Shown: piece by piece, positions 9,272 through 17,671 of the stretch
How the letters are laid out: each line of letters begins with the position of its first letter
How positions within the stretch are numbered: the stretch's first letter is position 1
DNA from: Rhodospirillaceae bacterium
GTDB lineage: Bacteria > Pseudomonadota > Alphaproteobacteria > Rhodospirillales > JABHCV01
Reading direction: 5' to 3'
Length of the DNA stretch: 58,816 nucleotides
Assembly: GCA_013204045.1 (NCBI GenBank)
Contig: JABMOQ010000007.1
Coordinates: 1-58,816 of the forward strand
Position numbers and translations under genes: made by a program
Notes under the pieces: model-generated
Told to the model about the DNA's origin: nothing
The model's database searches: none
The model's input: the letters and a program-made list of their open reading frames with translations, nothing else

Positions 9272-10054
9272 ATGGCTAGCCATAAGGCCCTGATTCTTGC
9301 CGCACACGGCTCTTCGAATACAAAGCCGGACAACCTGGTTAGCCATCTCGCAGAAAATATTCACCGGCGCAACCTGTTCTCCGAGGTGACTGCTGGTTTC
9401 CTGATAGAAGAGCCGTTGCTGGGCAATGTCATTGGGAAAATAAAATCTGACGACATTATCGTCGTGCCGGTAACCGCCGCGAAAGGATACGTTACCGACC
9501 ACCTGATCCCCCGCGCCATCGACATGGCCTCGACTGGCAAGTCGGTCATCATTACCGAGCCTGTGGGAACCCACGCCTTGATCGCCAAAGTGATGGCAAG
9601 GCATGTAGATGCCATCGCCGCCATCCACCATCTGGCGGCTGATGACACCAGCCTTGTCATCGTCGCTCACGGCAATCCAAAACACGATGATAATGCCCGT
9701 CAGGCCCGGAGTGTTGGTAAATCCGTGGCGGCTTTGGCGGCCGCATCCTTAGGCAGCCCGCCAAGGGTGACCAATGTTTTTATCGATCAGGAACCTGCCT
9801 TGAAGGAATGGTCGAAGCTGGCCCGCGGTGGCAACCTGATTATTTTGCCATTGCTGATCGGTGGCGGCCGCCATGGTGTTGATGACCTGAGAGGCATGTT
9901 GGAATTACCGAAGACCGATCCCGCCTTCCAGAGCCTCGGCGATGTGCCCTATTTGGGCCCACTGGATATCCATGGTCGCAAAGTCTGGTGCTGCCGTGCG
10001 GTCGGTAACGAGCCGGAAATTGCCGACATTGTCGTTGAAAGAGCCGGGCTCTAG
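9272..10054 (+). CDS. Sirohydrochlorin chelatase (CbiX/SirB-like)
   Basis: Two-domain chelatase-type protein (260 residues). The N-terminal half begins LILAAHGSS and the second half LVIVAHGNP, both with the His typical of CbiX-like metal chelatases. It would insert iron into sirohydrochlorin, completing sirohaem for DsrAB; insertion of cobalt cannot be excluded from motifs alone. It starts 2 bp after cobA and is the last plus-strand gene of the operon. Its TAG stop overlaps the stop of the convergent coiled-coil gene in a shared CTAG, with no hairpin between them. Confidence 0.82.
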   Translation: MASHKALILAAHGSSNTKPDNLVSHLAENIHRRNLFSEVTAGFLIEEPLLGNVIGKIKSDDIIVVPVTAAKGYVTDHLIPRAIDMASTGKSVIITEPVGTHALIAKVMARHVDAIAAIHHLAADDTSLVIVAHGNPKHDDNARQARSVGKSVAALAAASLGSPPRVTNVFIDQEPALKEWSKLARGGNLIILPLLIGGGRHGVDDLRGMLELPKTDPAFQSLGDVPYLGPLDIHGRKVWCCRAVGNEPEIADIVVERAGL

Positions 10055-13000
10055 GTATCGGACAGCAACTCTCGCCCCAATGCCTGCGTCAGCACCATAT
10101 AGAGCTTGCCCATATCCGATGACAGGAAGATGGTGCCGAGAACGCCCTGATGGTCGCGTTTGCGTGCTTCGTCCAGAAAGCCTTTGAATTCGTCCATGTA
10201 ACGGGAAACATAATCGCGGAACTGGGTGTCTTCCTGATAACGTTGCTTGATAGAAGCAAGCCTGGCCTTGTCGCGGAAACCCAGCAACTTGCGAACGAAA
10301 ATGCCCTTCTCGCCGCGGTTGAAGCGTTTCCAGTCGTCCTCGCTGATGGTTGTTTCCATCAACCGGCTCATATCTACGGCCAAAGATTGCAAGCGCTCCA
10401 TGATAAATGTCGCACGTTTAAGGAAATCGTCGACACCGATCTCGCGTGAATGTTTTTTCAAAGCTTCCGTCAATTCCGTAGCTTCATTAACCGTTTTATT
10501 CATTTCACGGGTCTGTTTGTCGATAGACTTACTGACGCTTTCGGCCTGGCTGACAACCCGGCTAGATGTATCGCCAAGAATTTTGGCGCTTTCTCGGACG
10601 ATTCGATCCCAGTGATCGACCCTGCCAAGGGCTTTTTGGGTAACGCTATCCACTTCTTTGGCACGCTCGGTAAGTGATATGGTCAGCGCGCCCATCTTTG
10701 TTTCGGCGTTTTCATAGGCACTGGAAAGTTCCAGAAGTTGGCTGCGCAGTGAATCGTAGGCACCATCCATCCTGGAGGATAACTGCTCGGTTCGGCTGCT
10801 GGCTTCCTGGGAATGACGCCTGAGCAATTCTCCGACCTTTTGCAATTTGGCAGAACCTATGTCCGATGACCTGATGGCCTCGTCTGAACGTTGTGCCATT
10901 GACATGCCAACCCGGGCCAGGCGTGCCGAGGCTTCGTCCGATGCGTTGACAAGTTCCTGTGATCTTTGCCACAGGGCAGACGCGACTTCGGTAATTTTTC
11001 CAACAGCATTTTTTGCTGTGCCGTCCACATCCGTGGTGCGTTGTGCAAGAAGATGTCCAATCTCGGTAATCTGCCTGGTGACTCGCTCGCTGGTCTGGTC
11101 CAGCCCTGTGGCCAAAGTTTTCAGATCATCCCCTACCGTTTCCACGTTGACCTTGGCTATTTCGGAACTGGCAGTCAGATCCTCGGAATGTTTGTTAAGC
11201 GCCGATGTGACAAGGTTCATCAGCTTAGCCGCGCGTTCGACACTGATCCGCACCTCATGGGAACGCTCATGCAGGCCATCACCGACTTTGGAGATTTGCG
11301 CAACGGCATCACCGGAAACACTGGACAAAGTCGCCGCCTGCTCATGCACTTCATCGCCGAAGGATTTAAGATGTGAGGAGGCTTCTTCGTAGGAATGGTT
11401 TAAATCCTGGGTGCGCTTGCGCAATATTTGCCCGACCTCGCCCAAGCGATCGCTGGCACGGTCAAGGGATGCATCAAGATCATCTGTATGGGCATGCAAT
11501 GCTCCGGAAATATTTTCAAGCCTGGTTGACGCCCGATCCGTAGCTTCGGTTGCATCCAATACATTATCACGCAGAATCTCGCCGACCTTTTTAAGCTGCG
11601 CCGATGATCCTTCGGCTGTCTTGTTCAGGCTTTCTTCACCGGTTTTGATAAAACGTGAAACTTCATCAAGCTCTGCAATGGCTTGCCTTGAACGTTCTTC
11701 CAGACTATCCGTCTGCTCCTTCATTGCCTCGCCGGCATCCGCAAGGCGCATGGACGTTATCTCACCTATCTTACCCAGTTCCCGGGATCGTTCGCCAAAA
11801 GCCTCACCCGAAGCGCGTATTTTTGTCGTAGCTTCTTCGGTAGCCGTGTTCAGGGTTTCGGCTTGATGGTTCATAGCATCGGAAACAAGGGCGATTAGTT
11901 TTGCCGCTTTTTCAGATGAAGAAGCGATTTCATGGGAACGTTCTTGTAAAATATTGCCGATCTTAGAGACATCGGTCACGGCAATACCGGAAACACTGCC
12001 CAGCCCATCAGAATGTTTTTGCAGCAATTCACCGGCCGACTGCATGCGCACCGCCGCTTCGTCAGAGGCGGCGGTCATGTTTAGCAGGCTATGCCTGATT
12101 TCCTCGCCAACACCGCGCAACCTTACCGTTGCCCGTTCCGACATGGTGTTCAGGTCATCGGTGCGCCCCTTCACCAATTCCCCGGCATGATCCAGAAGTG
12201 TCGTCGCCCTGATCGAAATCTGACCAAGTCTTTCACCTTCTTCGCCAAGCATGGACGATGCTGCATTAACTCGATCTTCCGCCAACTCCGATACGGTCGT
12301 GATTGTATCTGTTGCCAACGTGCCGGCCTGCACAATCCGTTTTGCCGCCTGGTCGGATGCTGCGGCGACATCCCTGCCTTGGTTCATAACAAGGCTGCCG
12401 AGTTCCGTTATGCGCGATGCCGCGGTTTCGGAAATGCCCCTGACGTCTTCCATCTGGTTGCCCAGATCGCCAAGGATGCCGCTGGCTTTCTCGGATGATT
12501 TCTCGACCTGCATGACACCTTCTTGCAAATCCATAGTGGCCTTGCCGATACTGAGGGAGCTTTTTTCAACCGTGGAATCCAGGTTTTCAGAACTGTTGTT
12601 AAGGGTTTCGCTAAGGGCACCGATATGCGCACCGGATTTTTCGGCAACCACCGCCAATTCGGCGACGCTTTGGCGCACGGCATCACCGGCAGAATTGATG
12701 CGTAGAACCGTATGGTTCGACATTTTTGACAAATCATTGGTACGTTCACGGATGGCAATTCCCGCTTTGCCTACATTCTTTACGGCATCTTCAGAAGCAT
12801 CGGAAAGCTCTAGCGAGCGCAACTGCAAATCGTCGCCGACACGTTCCACCCTTTCGAGCACCCGATCCGATATCATTTCCAGGTCATGGGACGTCTGGCG
12901 CAGGTTTTCACCGATAGAGTTAGTCTTAGTCATCGTCCGGTCGGAAATCTGGTTCAGGTCATCGGCCTGTTTGCGGAAAGTATCTGCGCTTGATTTAACA

Positions 13001-14271
13001 TGCAGCGATACCTGCTGCGATGTGCCGACAAGTTCCCTCGCCTGACTGGACAATTCATCACCGATGGATTTCACATCGACGGCTACCTTGTCCGAAGTTT
13101 CCTTCAACACACGGTTCTGCCGATCAAGGTTGGCCTCGATCTCGGAAGTTTTTGCTGCGAGCAGGCGTCCGGTATCGGATAAATCATCTGTTTGACGCTT
13201 CAACTGTTCGCCGATCAGGTTTGTCTGGGCCTCGACCCTGTCGGAACGTTTGCTCAGGTCGACAGCATAACCGTGCAGAATTTCCGCCCCGTGCCCGACC
13301 TTGCCGACGGCGATGTCCGATTCTTTCAGCAGCGCTTCCAGTTGATGGCTCAGGGTGTCGCCCACCGACCCCGCCATGCCGACGGTTTGATCAGACATAT
13401 CCTTCAACTCCCGGATACGCTCGCGGAAGGTGTCGGCGGCGGTGCGGGTCATCTCGGCCACTTCTTCGGAAGTCCGTGACAATTCCTGGTTGCGACGATT
13501 CAAGACGTCGCTCATGTCTTCGGCCCGGGTCGAGGCGCGCTCCGAAGTGGTAACCATATCGTGGGAATGCTTGAACAAAATTTCGCCGGCGTGCTGGGCG
13601 CGCGCCGTCGCCTTTTCCGTAACCGCCCGAAGGTCTTCTGACTGACGGCGCAGCGACTCGGCGATCGCCTGGGCCCTGACATCGGCATCTTCCGATGCTT
13701 TTGTTAACGCCAGTGTCCGGCTCTGCACCTGCTCGTTGATTTTTTCTGCTCGCACGCTGGCTTCATCGGAAACCTTGCTGAGTTCCCGGGCCTGACGGCG
13801 CAACGCTTCGGTAATTTCATGAACCCTTGCTTGTGCCGTGTTCGACGGATAGGTCAATTGCCTGAGCTGCCAACCCAATGCCTGTGTTTCAGTCCTGATC
13901 TGACGTCCACGTTCGAAAAATGCGACGACCATCCACAACAATGCCAGCGGCGTCAACGTACCGGCCGCCATACCACCGATTTCATGAGGCAACAGGGCCG
14001 ACAAGTCGGAAAAAGCGATCTGCTCGTTGATAAAGGTGAGGCTGAACCATAACCAGACGGCGCTTAAAACGACTCCGGCAAGGGTCGCCAGTCGGTATCG
14101 GATGTAGAACGGCGGGGCCCAACGATCAAGCGTGTCATCGGCCACGGAGGCGCCGGGCGCACTGCCCAGTCCGTCGATTCCGATGTCAAAACCTTGTTCG
14201 GAAAGGTCGGACGCCGGATCGATGGCGCCTTCCTGCGGGCCTTGCTCTTGTCCGGTAATCTTTTTGACCAT
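10051..14271 (-). CDS. Giant membrane-anchored coiled-coil protein with ~45 repeats of 25 residues (TipN/GPR-like architecture)
   Basis: 1406 residues from the ATG at 14271, which has GGGGG six bases upstream; a TTG two codons earlier is less likely. Layout: a cytoplasmic N-terminus, two hydrophobic helices (about residues 60-80 and 101-119), then an uninterrupted helical region of about 45 units (about 156-1273). The common unit is 25 residues with pattern (A/I/L)L..(R/H)S.(D/E)L...S(D/E).A..(R/K)(L/V)..(V/A)G(D/E). A C-terminal domain of about 130 residues contains RFNRGEKGIF and a final SSDMGKLYMVLTQALGREL. Two N-terminal helices plus a huge coiled coil resemble alphaproteobacterial polarity proteins (TipN of Caulobacter, GPR of Agrobacterium). 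That link is an inference from architecture. A role as a polar or envelope scaffold is plausible; the function is not shown. Confidence 0.85.
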   Translation of the reverse strand: MVKKITGQEQGPQEGAIDPASDLSEQGFDIGIDGLGSAPGASVADDTLDRWAPPFYIRYRLATLAGVVLSAVWLWFSLTFINEQIAFSDLSALLPHEIGGMAAGTLTPLALLWMVVAFFERGRQIRTETQALGWQLRQLTYPSNTAQARVHEITEALRRQARELSKVSDEASVRAEKINEQVQSRTLALTKASEDADVRAQAIAESLRRQSEDLRAVTEKATARAQHAGEILFKHSHDMVTTSERASTRAEDMSDVLNRRNQELSRTSEEVAEMTRTAADTFRERIRELKDMSDQTVGMAGSVGDTLSHQLEALLKESDIAVGKVGHGAEILHGYAVDLSKRSDRVEAQTNLIGEQLKRQTDDLSDTGRLLAAKTSEIEANLDRQNRVLKETSDKVAVDVKSIGDELSSQARELVGTSQQVSLHVKSSADTFRKQADDLNQISDRTMTKTNSIGENLRQTSHDLEMISDRVLERVERVGDDLQLRSLELSDASEDAVKNVGKAGIAIRERTNDLSKMSNHTVLRINSAGDAVRQSVAELAVVAEKSGAHIGALSETLNNSSENLDSTVEKSSLSIGKATMDLQEGVMQVEKSSEKASGILGDLGNQMEDVRGISETAASRITELGSLVMNQGRDVAAASDQAAKRIVQAGTLATDTITTVSELAEDRVNAASSMLGEEGERLGQISIRATTLLDHAGELVKGRTDDLNTMSERATVRLRGVGEEIRHSLLNMTAASDEAAVRMQSAGELLQKHSDGLGSVSGIAVTDVSKIGNILQERSHEIASSSEKAAKLIALVSDAMNHQAETLNTATEEATTKIRASGEAFGERSRELGKIGEITSMRLADAGEAMKEQTDSLEERSRQAIAELDEVSRFIKTGEESLNKTAEGSSAQLKKVGEILRDNVLDATEATDRASTRLENISGALHAHTDDLDASLDRASDRLGEVGQILRKRTQDLNHSYEEASSHLKSFGDEVHEQAATLSSVSGDAVAQISKVGDGLHERSHEVRISVERAAKLMNLVTSALNKHSEDLTASSEIAKVNVETVGDDLKTLATGLDQTSERVTRQITEIGHLLAQRTTDVDGTAKNAVGKITEVASALWQRSQELVNASDEASARLARVGMSMAQRSDEAIRSSDIGSAKLQKVGELLRRHSQEASSRTEQLSSRMDGAYDSLRSQLLELSSAYENAETKMGALTISLTERAKEVDSVTQKALGRVDHWDRIVRESAKILGDTSSRVVSQAESVSKSIDKQTREMNKTVNEATELTEALKKHSREIGVDDFLKRATFIMERLQSLAVDMSRLMETTISEDDWKRFNRGEKGIFVRKLLGFRDKARLASIKQRYQEDTQFRDYVSRYMDEFKGFLDEARKRDHQGVLGTIFLSSDMGKLYMVLTQALGRELLSDT
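10453..13806 (-). repeat. Protein-level tandem repeat region: ~45 units, mostly exactly 25 codons
   Basis: Reading the giant protein in blocks of 25 from residue 156 keeps phase for 18 consecutive units. Then come single units of 21, 25 and 22 residues around residues 606-673, and then 24 further units of exactly 25. Twenty-five residues equals two heptads plus one hendecad, a period compatible with a nearly straight coiled coil. The units are well diverged at DNA level, so this is an old protein repeat and not a recent DNA tandem array. Confidence 0.85.
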
Positions 14272-14365
14272 GACCAACCCCCGTTATCATTCGTGGCCCG
14301 AACGCGCACAAACGGCGCACCTCAGGAACTCCGCAGTAACACGACATCATACACGATCAACATGA

Positions 14366-14416
14366 TGTGGGTAAACGAAGAAACAGCACCAAATATTGTG
14401 GAAAACCTGTGGATAA
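14366..14416 (-). promoter_or_regulatory. Cluster of three DnaA-box-like 9-mers
   Basis: The 160-bp gap between the giant coiled-coil gene and the SDR gene holds three 9-mers in one orientation. On the minus strand they are TTATCCACA (14408-14416, perfect consensus), TTTTCCACA (14397-14405, one mismatch) and TTACCCACA (14366-14374, one mismatch). They lie 95-145 bp upstream of the coiled-coil start. DnaA acting as a transcription regulator is one reading. Chance is possible, and nothing shows an origin here. Confidence 0.4.
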
Positions 14417-14431
14417 GCAGGCTTTAAGGGC

Positions 14432-15172
14432 TCAGAACAGGTGCTGGCCGCCGGTTACCCAGACCTCGGTCCCGGTGACATAGCTGGAATCGTCGGAACA
14501 CAGGTAATAGATGGTGCCCGCCACATCCATGGGTGAGCCCATGCGTTCGAGGGGAATACGGGGGATCAGGGCCTCGTATTCGGGCTGCACCATATCCGTC
14601 TCGATCTCACCGGGGGCAACCGCATTGACCCTGACATCCAGGGCCGCAAATTCGTTGGCCAGTTCCCGGGTCAGCGCCGAAAGCGCCGCCTTGGAAATGG
14701 AATAGGCGGAACCGGCGAACGGGTGGATCTTGTGCCCGGCAATAGAGGTAACGTTGACGATGGCCCCCTTGCCCTGATGCAGGGGGGCGGCGAAGCCACG
14801 GGCCAGCTTCAGGCCGGCGAAGAAATTGATCTCGAAGACTTGGCGCCAGGCATTCAGATCACCGTTCAGGCAGCCCAAACGTTCCTTGTAGGGCGCCTTT
14901 GGCGACATGCCGGCATTATTGACCAGGCCATGCAGGGGTTGCCCTTCAAGGGCTGCATTGGCCTGTTTGATGAACGAAGCGATGGAGTCGGCATCGGCCA
15001 GGTCGGTCGGGATATGACAGGTCCAGTTGGGATCGCGCTTGCATTCGGCCGGGGTATCGTCCCGGGAACAGGTGATGATCCGCCAGCCGCGCTCCAGAAA
15101 AAGCGTCGCCGTGGCATGGCCGATGCCGCGACTGGCCCCGGTAATGATGACATTTTTGCGGTTTTCGTTCAT
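14432..15172 (-). CDS. SDR-family oxidoreductase
   Basis: Classical short-chain dehydrogenase/reductase (246 residues). The N-terminal NAD(P)-binding motif is TGASRGIG, NNAG is in VNNAGMSP, and the catalytic Tyr-Lys pair is in YSISKAAL, preceded by the Ser of VTSIAG. The C-terminus ends GTEVWVTGGQHLF, as in 3-oxoacyl-ACP reductase-like SDRs. The substrate cannot be told from sequence. It sits 24 bp downstream of the universal stress protein gene on the same strand. Confidence 0.88.
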   Translation of the reverse strand: MNENRKNVIITGASRGIGHATATLFLERGWRIITCSRDDTPAECKRDPNWTCHIPTDLADADSIASFIKQANAALEGQPLHGLVNNAGMSPKAPYKERLGCLNGDLNAWRQVFEINFFAGLKLARGFAAPLHQGKGAIVNVTSIAGHKIHPFAGSAYSISKAALSALTRELANEFAALDVRVNAVAPGEIETDMVQPEYEALIPRIPLERMGSPMDVAGTIYYLCSDDSSYVTGTEVWVTGGQHLF

Positions 15173-15196
15173 GGCGCAACGTTAAGATGAATTGAC

Positions 15197-16063
15197 CTAA
15201 TGCGCCATCAAAACCGGAATTTCGGCGTTTTCCAGCACATGCCGGGTGACCCCGCCCAGAATCAACTGGCGCATGCGTGAATGGGTATAGGCACCCATGA
15301 CCAAAAGATCGGCGCCCATGGCCTTGCATTCGGCGAGCACCGCCTCGCCGACCTGAGAGCCGGACGCGGCCAGAGTCTTAACCTCGGTGGCAACCCCATG
15401 ACGGGCGAAATAATCGACCAGTTCGGGCGCGATTCCGGAAGGCACCTTGTCGCTTTCCACCGTCAGCACGACAACGTTGTGGGCTTTGCGGATCAACGGC
15501 ATGGCCGCGGCAACCGCTTTCGACGCTTCGGCGCTGCCATTCCAGGAAACGGCGATCTTGTGGCCGATCCGGGCCGGGGGTGACGGCGGGGCCATCAGCA
15601 CCGGACGGCCCGTTTCAAATAACGAGGCATTGATGGTCATGGTCGCCGAGGCATCAGATTTTTCCGTCGGGCGTGCCTGAACGATCAGGTCTGACAGCCG
15701 CCCCTTCAGGGCCATGACCTCGTCTTCATGGCCGGTGACATTAGTCAATTCTGCTGAAGCACCTTCCGATGCCGGCGGACGTTCGCTGAGCGGCATGGAC
15801 ATGCTTGCGCACATTTCATCGAACATGGCCTTGGCCTTAGCGGCACGTTCCTGGGAGTCTTTTTCGGAAAGCTGGATCATTTCCTCGATGATCGCCGCCG
15901 ACATCCCTTCGCCCAGCAACGGCACCGCATCTTTCGAATCAACATTCACATGCAATGCACATACATAGGCCCCAAGATCGCGGCCAAGCGTAAAAGCCGC
16001 TTGCAGCGCCGGCCTGGACGCTTCGGAACCGTCAACGGGAACCAGGATTGTTCTGATCGTCAT
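15197..16063 (-). CDS. Universal stress protein with two Usp domains
   Basis: 288 residues with an N-terminal UspA domain (TILVPVDGSEASRPALQAA) and a second, C-terminal UspA domain (HKIAVSWNGSAEASKAVAAA) ending in the nucleotide-binding type motif LLVMGAYTHSRMRQLILGGVT. Cytoplasmic stress-response or nucleotide-binding role; the partner is unknown. The start is supported by a strong GAGGAGG upstream of the ATG. Proteins like this are commonly the tandem-type Usp of Proteobacteria. Confidence 0.9.
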   Translation of the reverse strand: MTIRTILVPVDGSEASRPALQAAFTLGRDLGAYVCALHVNVDSKDAVPLLGEGMSAAIIEEMIQLSEKDSQERAAKAKAMFDEMCASMSMPLSERPPASEGASAELTNVTGHEDEVMALKGRLSDLIVQARPTEKSDASATMTINASLFETGRPVLMAPPSPPARIGHKIAVSWNGSAEASKAVAAAMPLIRKAHNVVVLTVESDKVPSGIAPELVDYFARHGVATEVKTLAASGSQVGEAVLAECKAMGADLLVMGAYTHSRMRQLILGGVTRHVLENAEIPVLMAH

Positions 16064-16107
16064 GACACCCTCCTCAATAACTCAAATAAGCCTGTAGTTT
16101 AGGTCTT

Positions 16108-17625
16108 TCAATTATGCGCCTTTAAACCAATGGAAAACAGACCCTTATCAAGGGTTTCCCGAGCCGGGCCGGAACTATCTATATGAGTCCAATCAATGGT
16201 ACCCAGATCATAGGAAAGCTGGTTTCGCACCACATCCTCATCGGCGTCCGATGCATTGTTGCGGCGATTGGCTGCCCGTTCCATCATCACCTCGGGCGGG
16301 GCTTCCAGCCACAAGCCATGGAACGGCACGGCAAGATCTTCGGCCACGGCGGCGATGGCGCGGCGTTGTTCTGGAAGCGCGAATACCGCATCGGCGATTA
16401 CCGATTGCCCGGCGGCCAGGGCGGTCCGTGCCTCGTCATAAACGGCCCGGTAGGTCCGCAGGGTCATTTCTGCCGTATAACCATCGGCAGCCAACCGGGT
16501 CAGCGCATCAACACCGGCAAGGCGCTTCCTGAGAACGTCGGAACGGGCCACCCGCGCCCCCGGCGCAGCCCCGATGTAGGGCGCCAGTTCCCGGCCCAGG
16601 TGCGACTTACCACTACCCGACAGGCCGCCGACGGCGATCAGGCAGGGTGGCGGCGGGTTCAGGTAATCGCTTGCCAGAGCCAGATAGGACCGGGAGTCAT
16701 CGGCGGCGGACGTGGTCGCCGCCACATGGGCCCGGATCATGGCGCGCAGGTTGAGGAACAGCGGCAGGCACCATAGCCCGCCCGAGTCGTCGGTGATATC
16801 CAGATAACGATTAAGCGCAATATTGGCAAGCCGCCGAAGGCCGCGATGATCCAGGTCCATCAGCAGAAACGACAGATCGTAAAGCACATCGATGTCGGCG
16901 AAGGTATCTTTGAATTCGATGGCATCGAAAAGAGTCGGATGCCCGTCATCAAGAAAAATATTTCTCAAATGAAGATCGCCATGGCAGTGGCGCACCCGTC
17001 CCCGGCGGCGGCGTTCATCAAGCAAATCGCCGCAGGCACCGTTGATCATGTCCATGCTTGCTGCGGTCATGGCGGCAATGGCATCCATATCCAGAATCCC
17101 CGGGCCGACTACTTCGAAGGTTGCGGCGTTTCCGATAACCGTTGTCGCCAGCCCTTTGCGGGTATCTGCATCGGGGCGCAGTGCGGCATTTTCATGAAAG
17201 CGGGCGATGTTTGTCGCAAGCTCGCCCATTAATTTTGAGTCGAGCTTTCCGGCCACCGCCAATCGGTCGAACAAGGTGTCCTGATCGAAACGCGCCATTT
17301 CGACCAGCCAGTCGACGACGTCCCCAGCGCCGCCCAATGCCAACCTGCCATTTTTATTGCGGGTAACGGCGACGGTACCTTTGTAAAGTTCCGGCGCGGT
17401 GCGGCGGTTGACGGTAACTTCCGCCTCGCAATACTTCTTGCGCGCGGCCAGGGTCGAAAAATCCAGATAGGGGTACGTGACGGCGCGTTTCAGCTTGTAC
17501 GCATGACCTGCGATCAGGAACACCACCGAGATATGGGTCTCGATGGTCTCGACCGGCCCCGCCGCGCCGTATGTTTCCGGGCGGGATAGGAAGTCAATGA
17601 TCTGTGACTGGTCAGTTGCGTCCAT
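16108..17625 (-). CDS. Fusion of aminoglycoside-phosphotransferase-like domain and P-loop kinase
   Basis: 505 residues from the ATG at 17625; a TTG 11 codons earlier is the alternative. The first about 330 residues resemble APH/choline-kinase-like proteins: RVRHCHGDLHLRNIFL carries the catalytic HGDLHxxN and FDAIEF the metal-binding region. The last about 170 residues form a P-loop kinase (VGGLSGSGKSHLGRELA) with a Zeta-toxin or gluconate-kinase-like look. This two-domain arrangement is common and conserved in Proteobacteria as a protein of unknown substrate. It should not be read as antibiotic resistance. Confidence 0.82.
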   Translation of the reverse strand: MDATDQSQIIDFLSRPETYGAAGPVETIETHISVVFLIAGHAYKLKRAVTYPYLDFSTLAARKKYCEAEVTVNRRTAPELYKGTVAVTRNKNGRLALGGAGDVVDWLVEMARFDQDTLFDRLAVAGKLDSKLMGELATNIARFHENAALRPDADTRKGLATTVIGNAATFEVVGPGILDMDAIAAMTAASMDMINGACGDLLDERRRRGRVRHCHGDLHLRNIFLDDGHPTLFDAIEFKDTFADIDVLYDLSFLLMDLDHRGLRRLANIALNRYLDITDDSGGLWCLPLFLNLRAMIRAHVAATTSAADDSRSYLALASDYLNPPPPCLIAVGGLSGSGKSHLGRELAPYIGAAPGARVARSDVLRKRLAGVDALTRLAADGYTAEMTLRTYRAVYDEARTALAAGQSVIADAVFALPEQRRAIAAVAEDLAVPFHGLWLEAPPEVMMERAANRRNNASDADEDVVRNQLSYDLGTIDWTHIDSSGPARETLDKGLFSIGLKAHN

Positions 17626-17671
17626 AACAGGTGATATTAGCGTGCTTTGCGCCCGCAAGGTATGAGCCGGA

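Noticed and set aside
10453-13806. CRISPR or DNA satellite array
   Set aside because: The repeat is 75 bp at codon level but the DNA units are strongly diverged; it is a protein repeat within one open reading frame.
14366-14416. Chromosome replication origin
   Set aside because: Only three boxes in a 160-bp gap, no typical oriC neighbours (dnaA, hemE, parAB, gidA) and no clear AT-rich unwinding tract.
16108-17625. Aminoglycoside resistance gene
   Set aside because: The APH-like domain is fused to a P-loop kinase, an arrangement seen in conserved proteins of unknown substrate and not in resistance enzymes.
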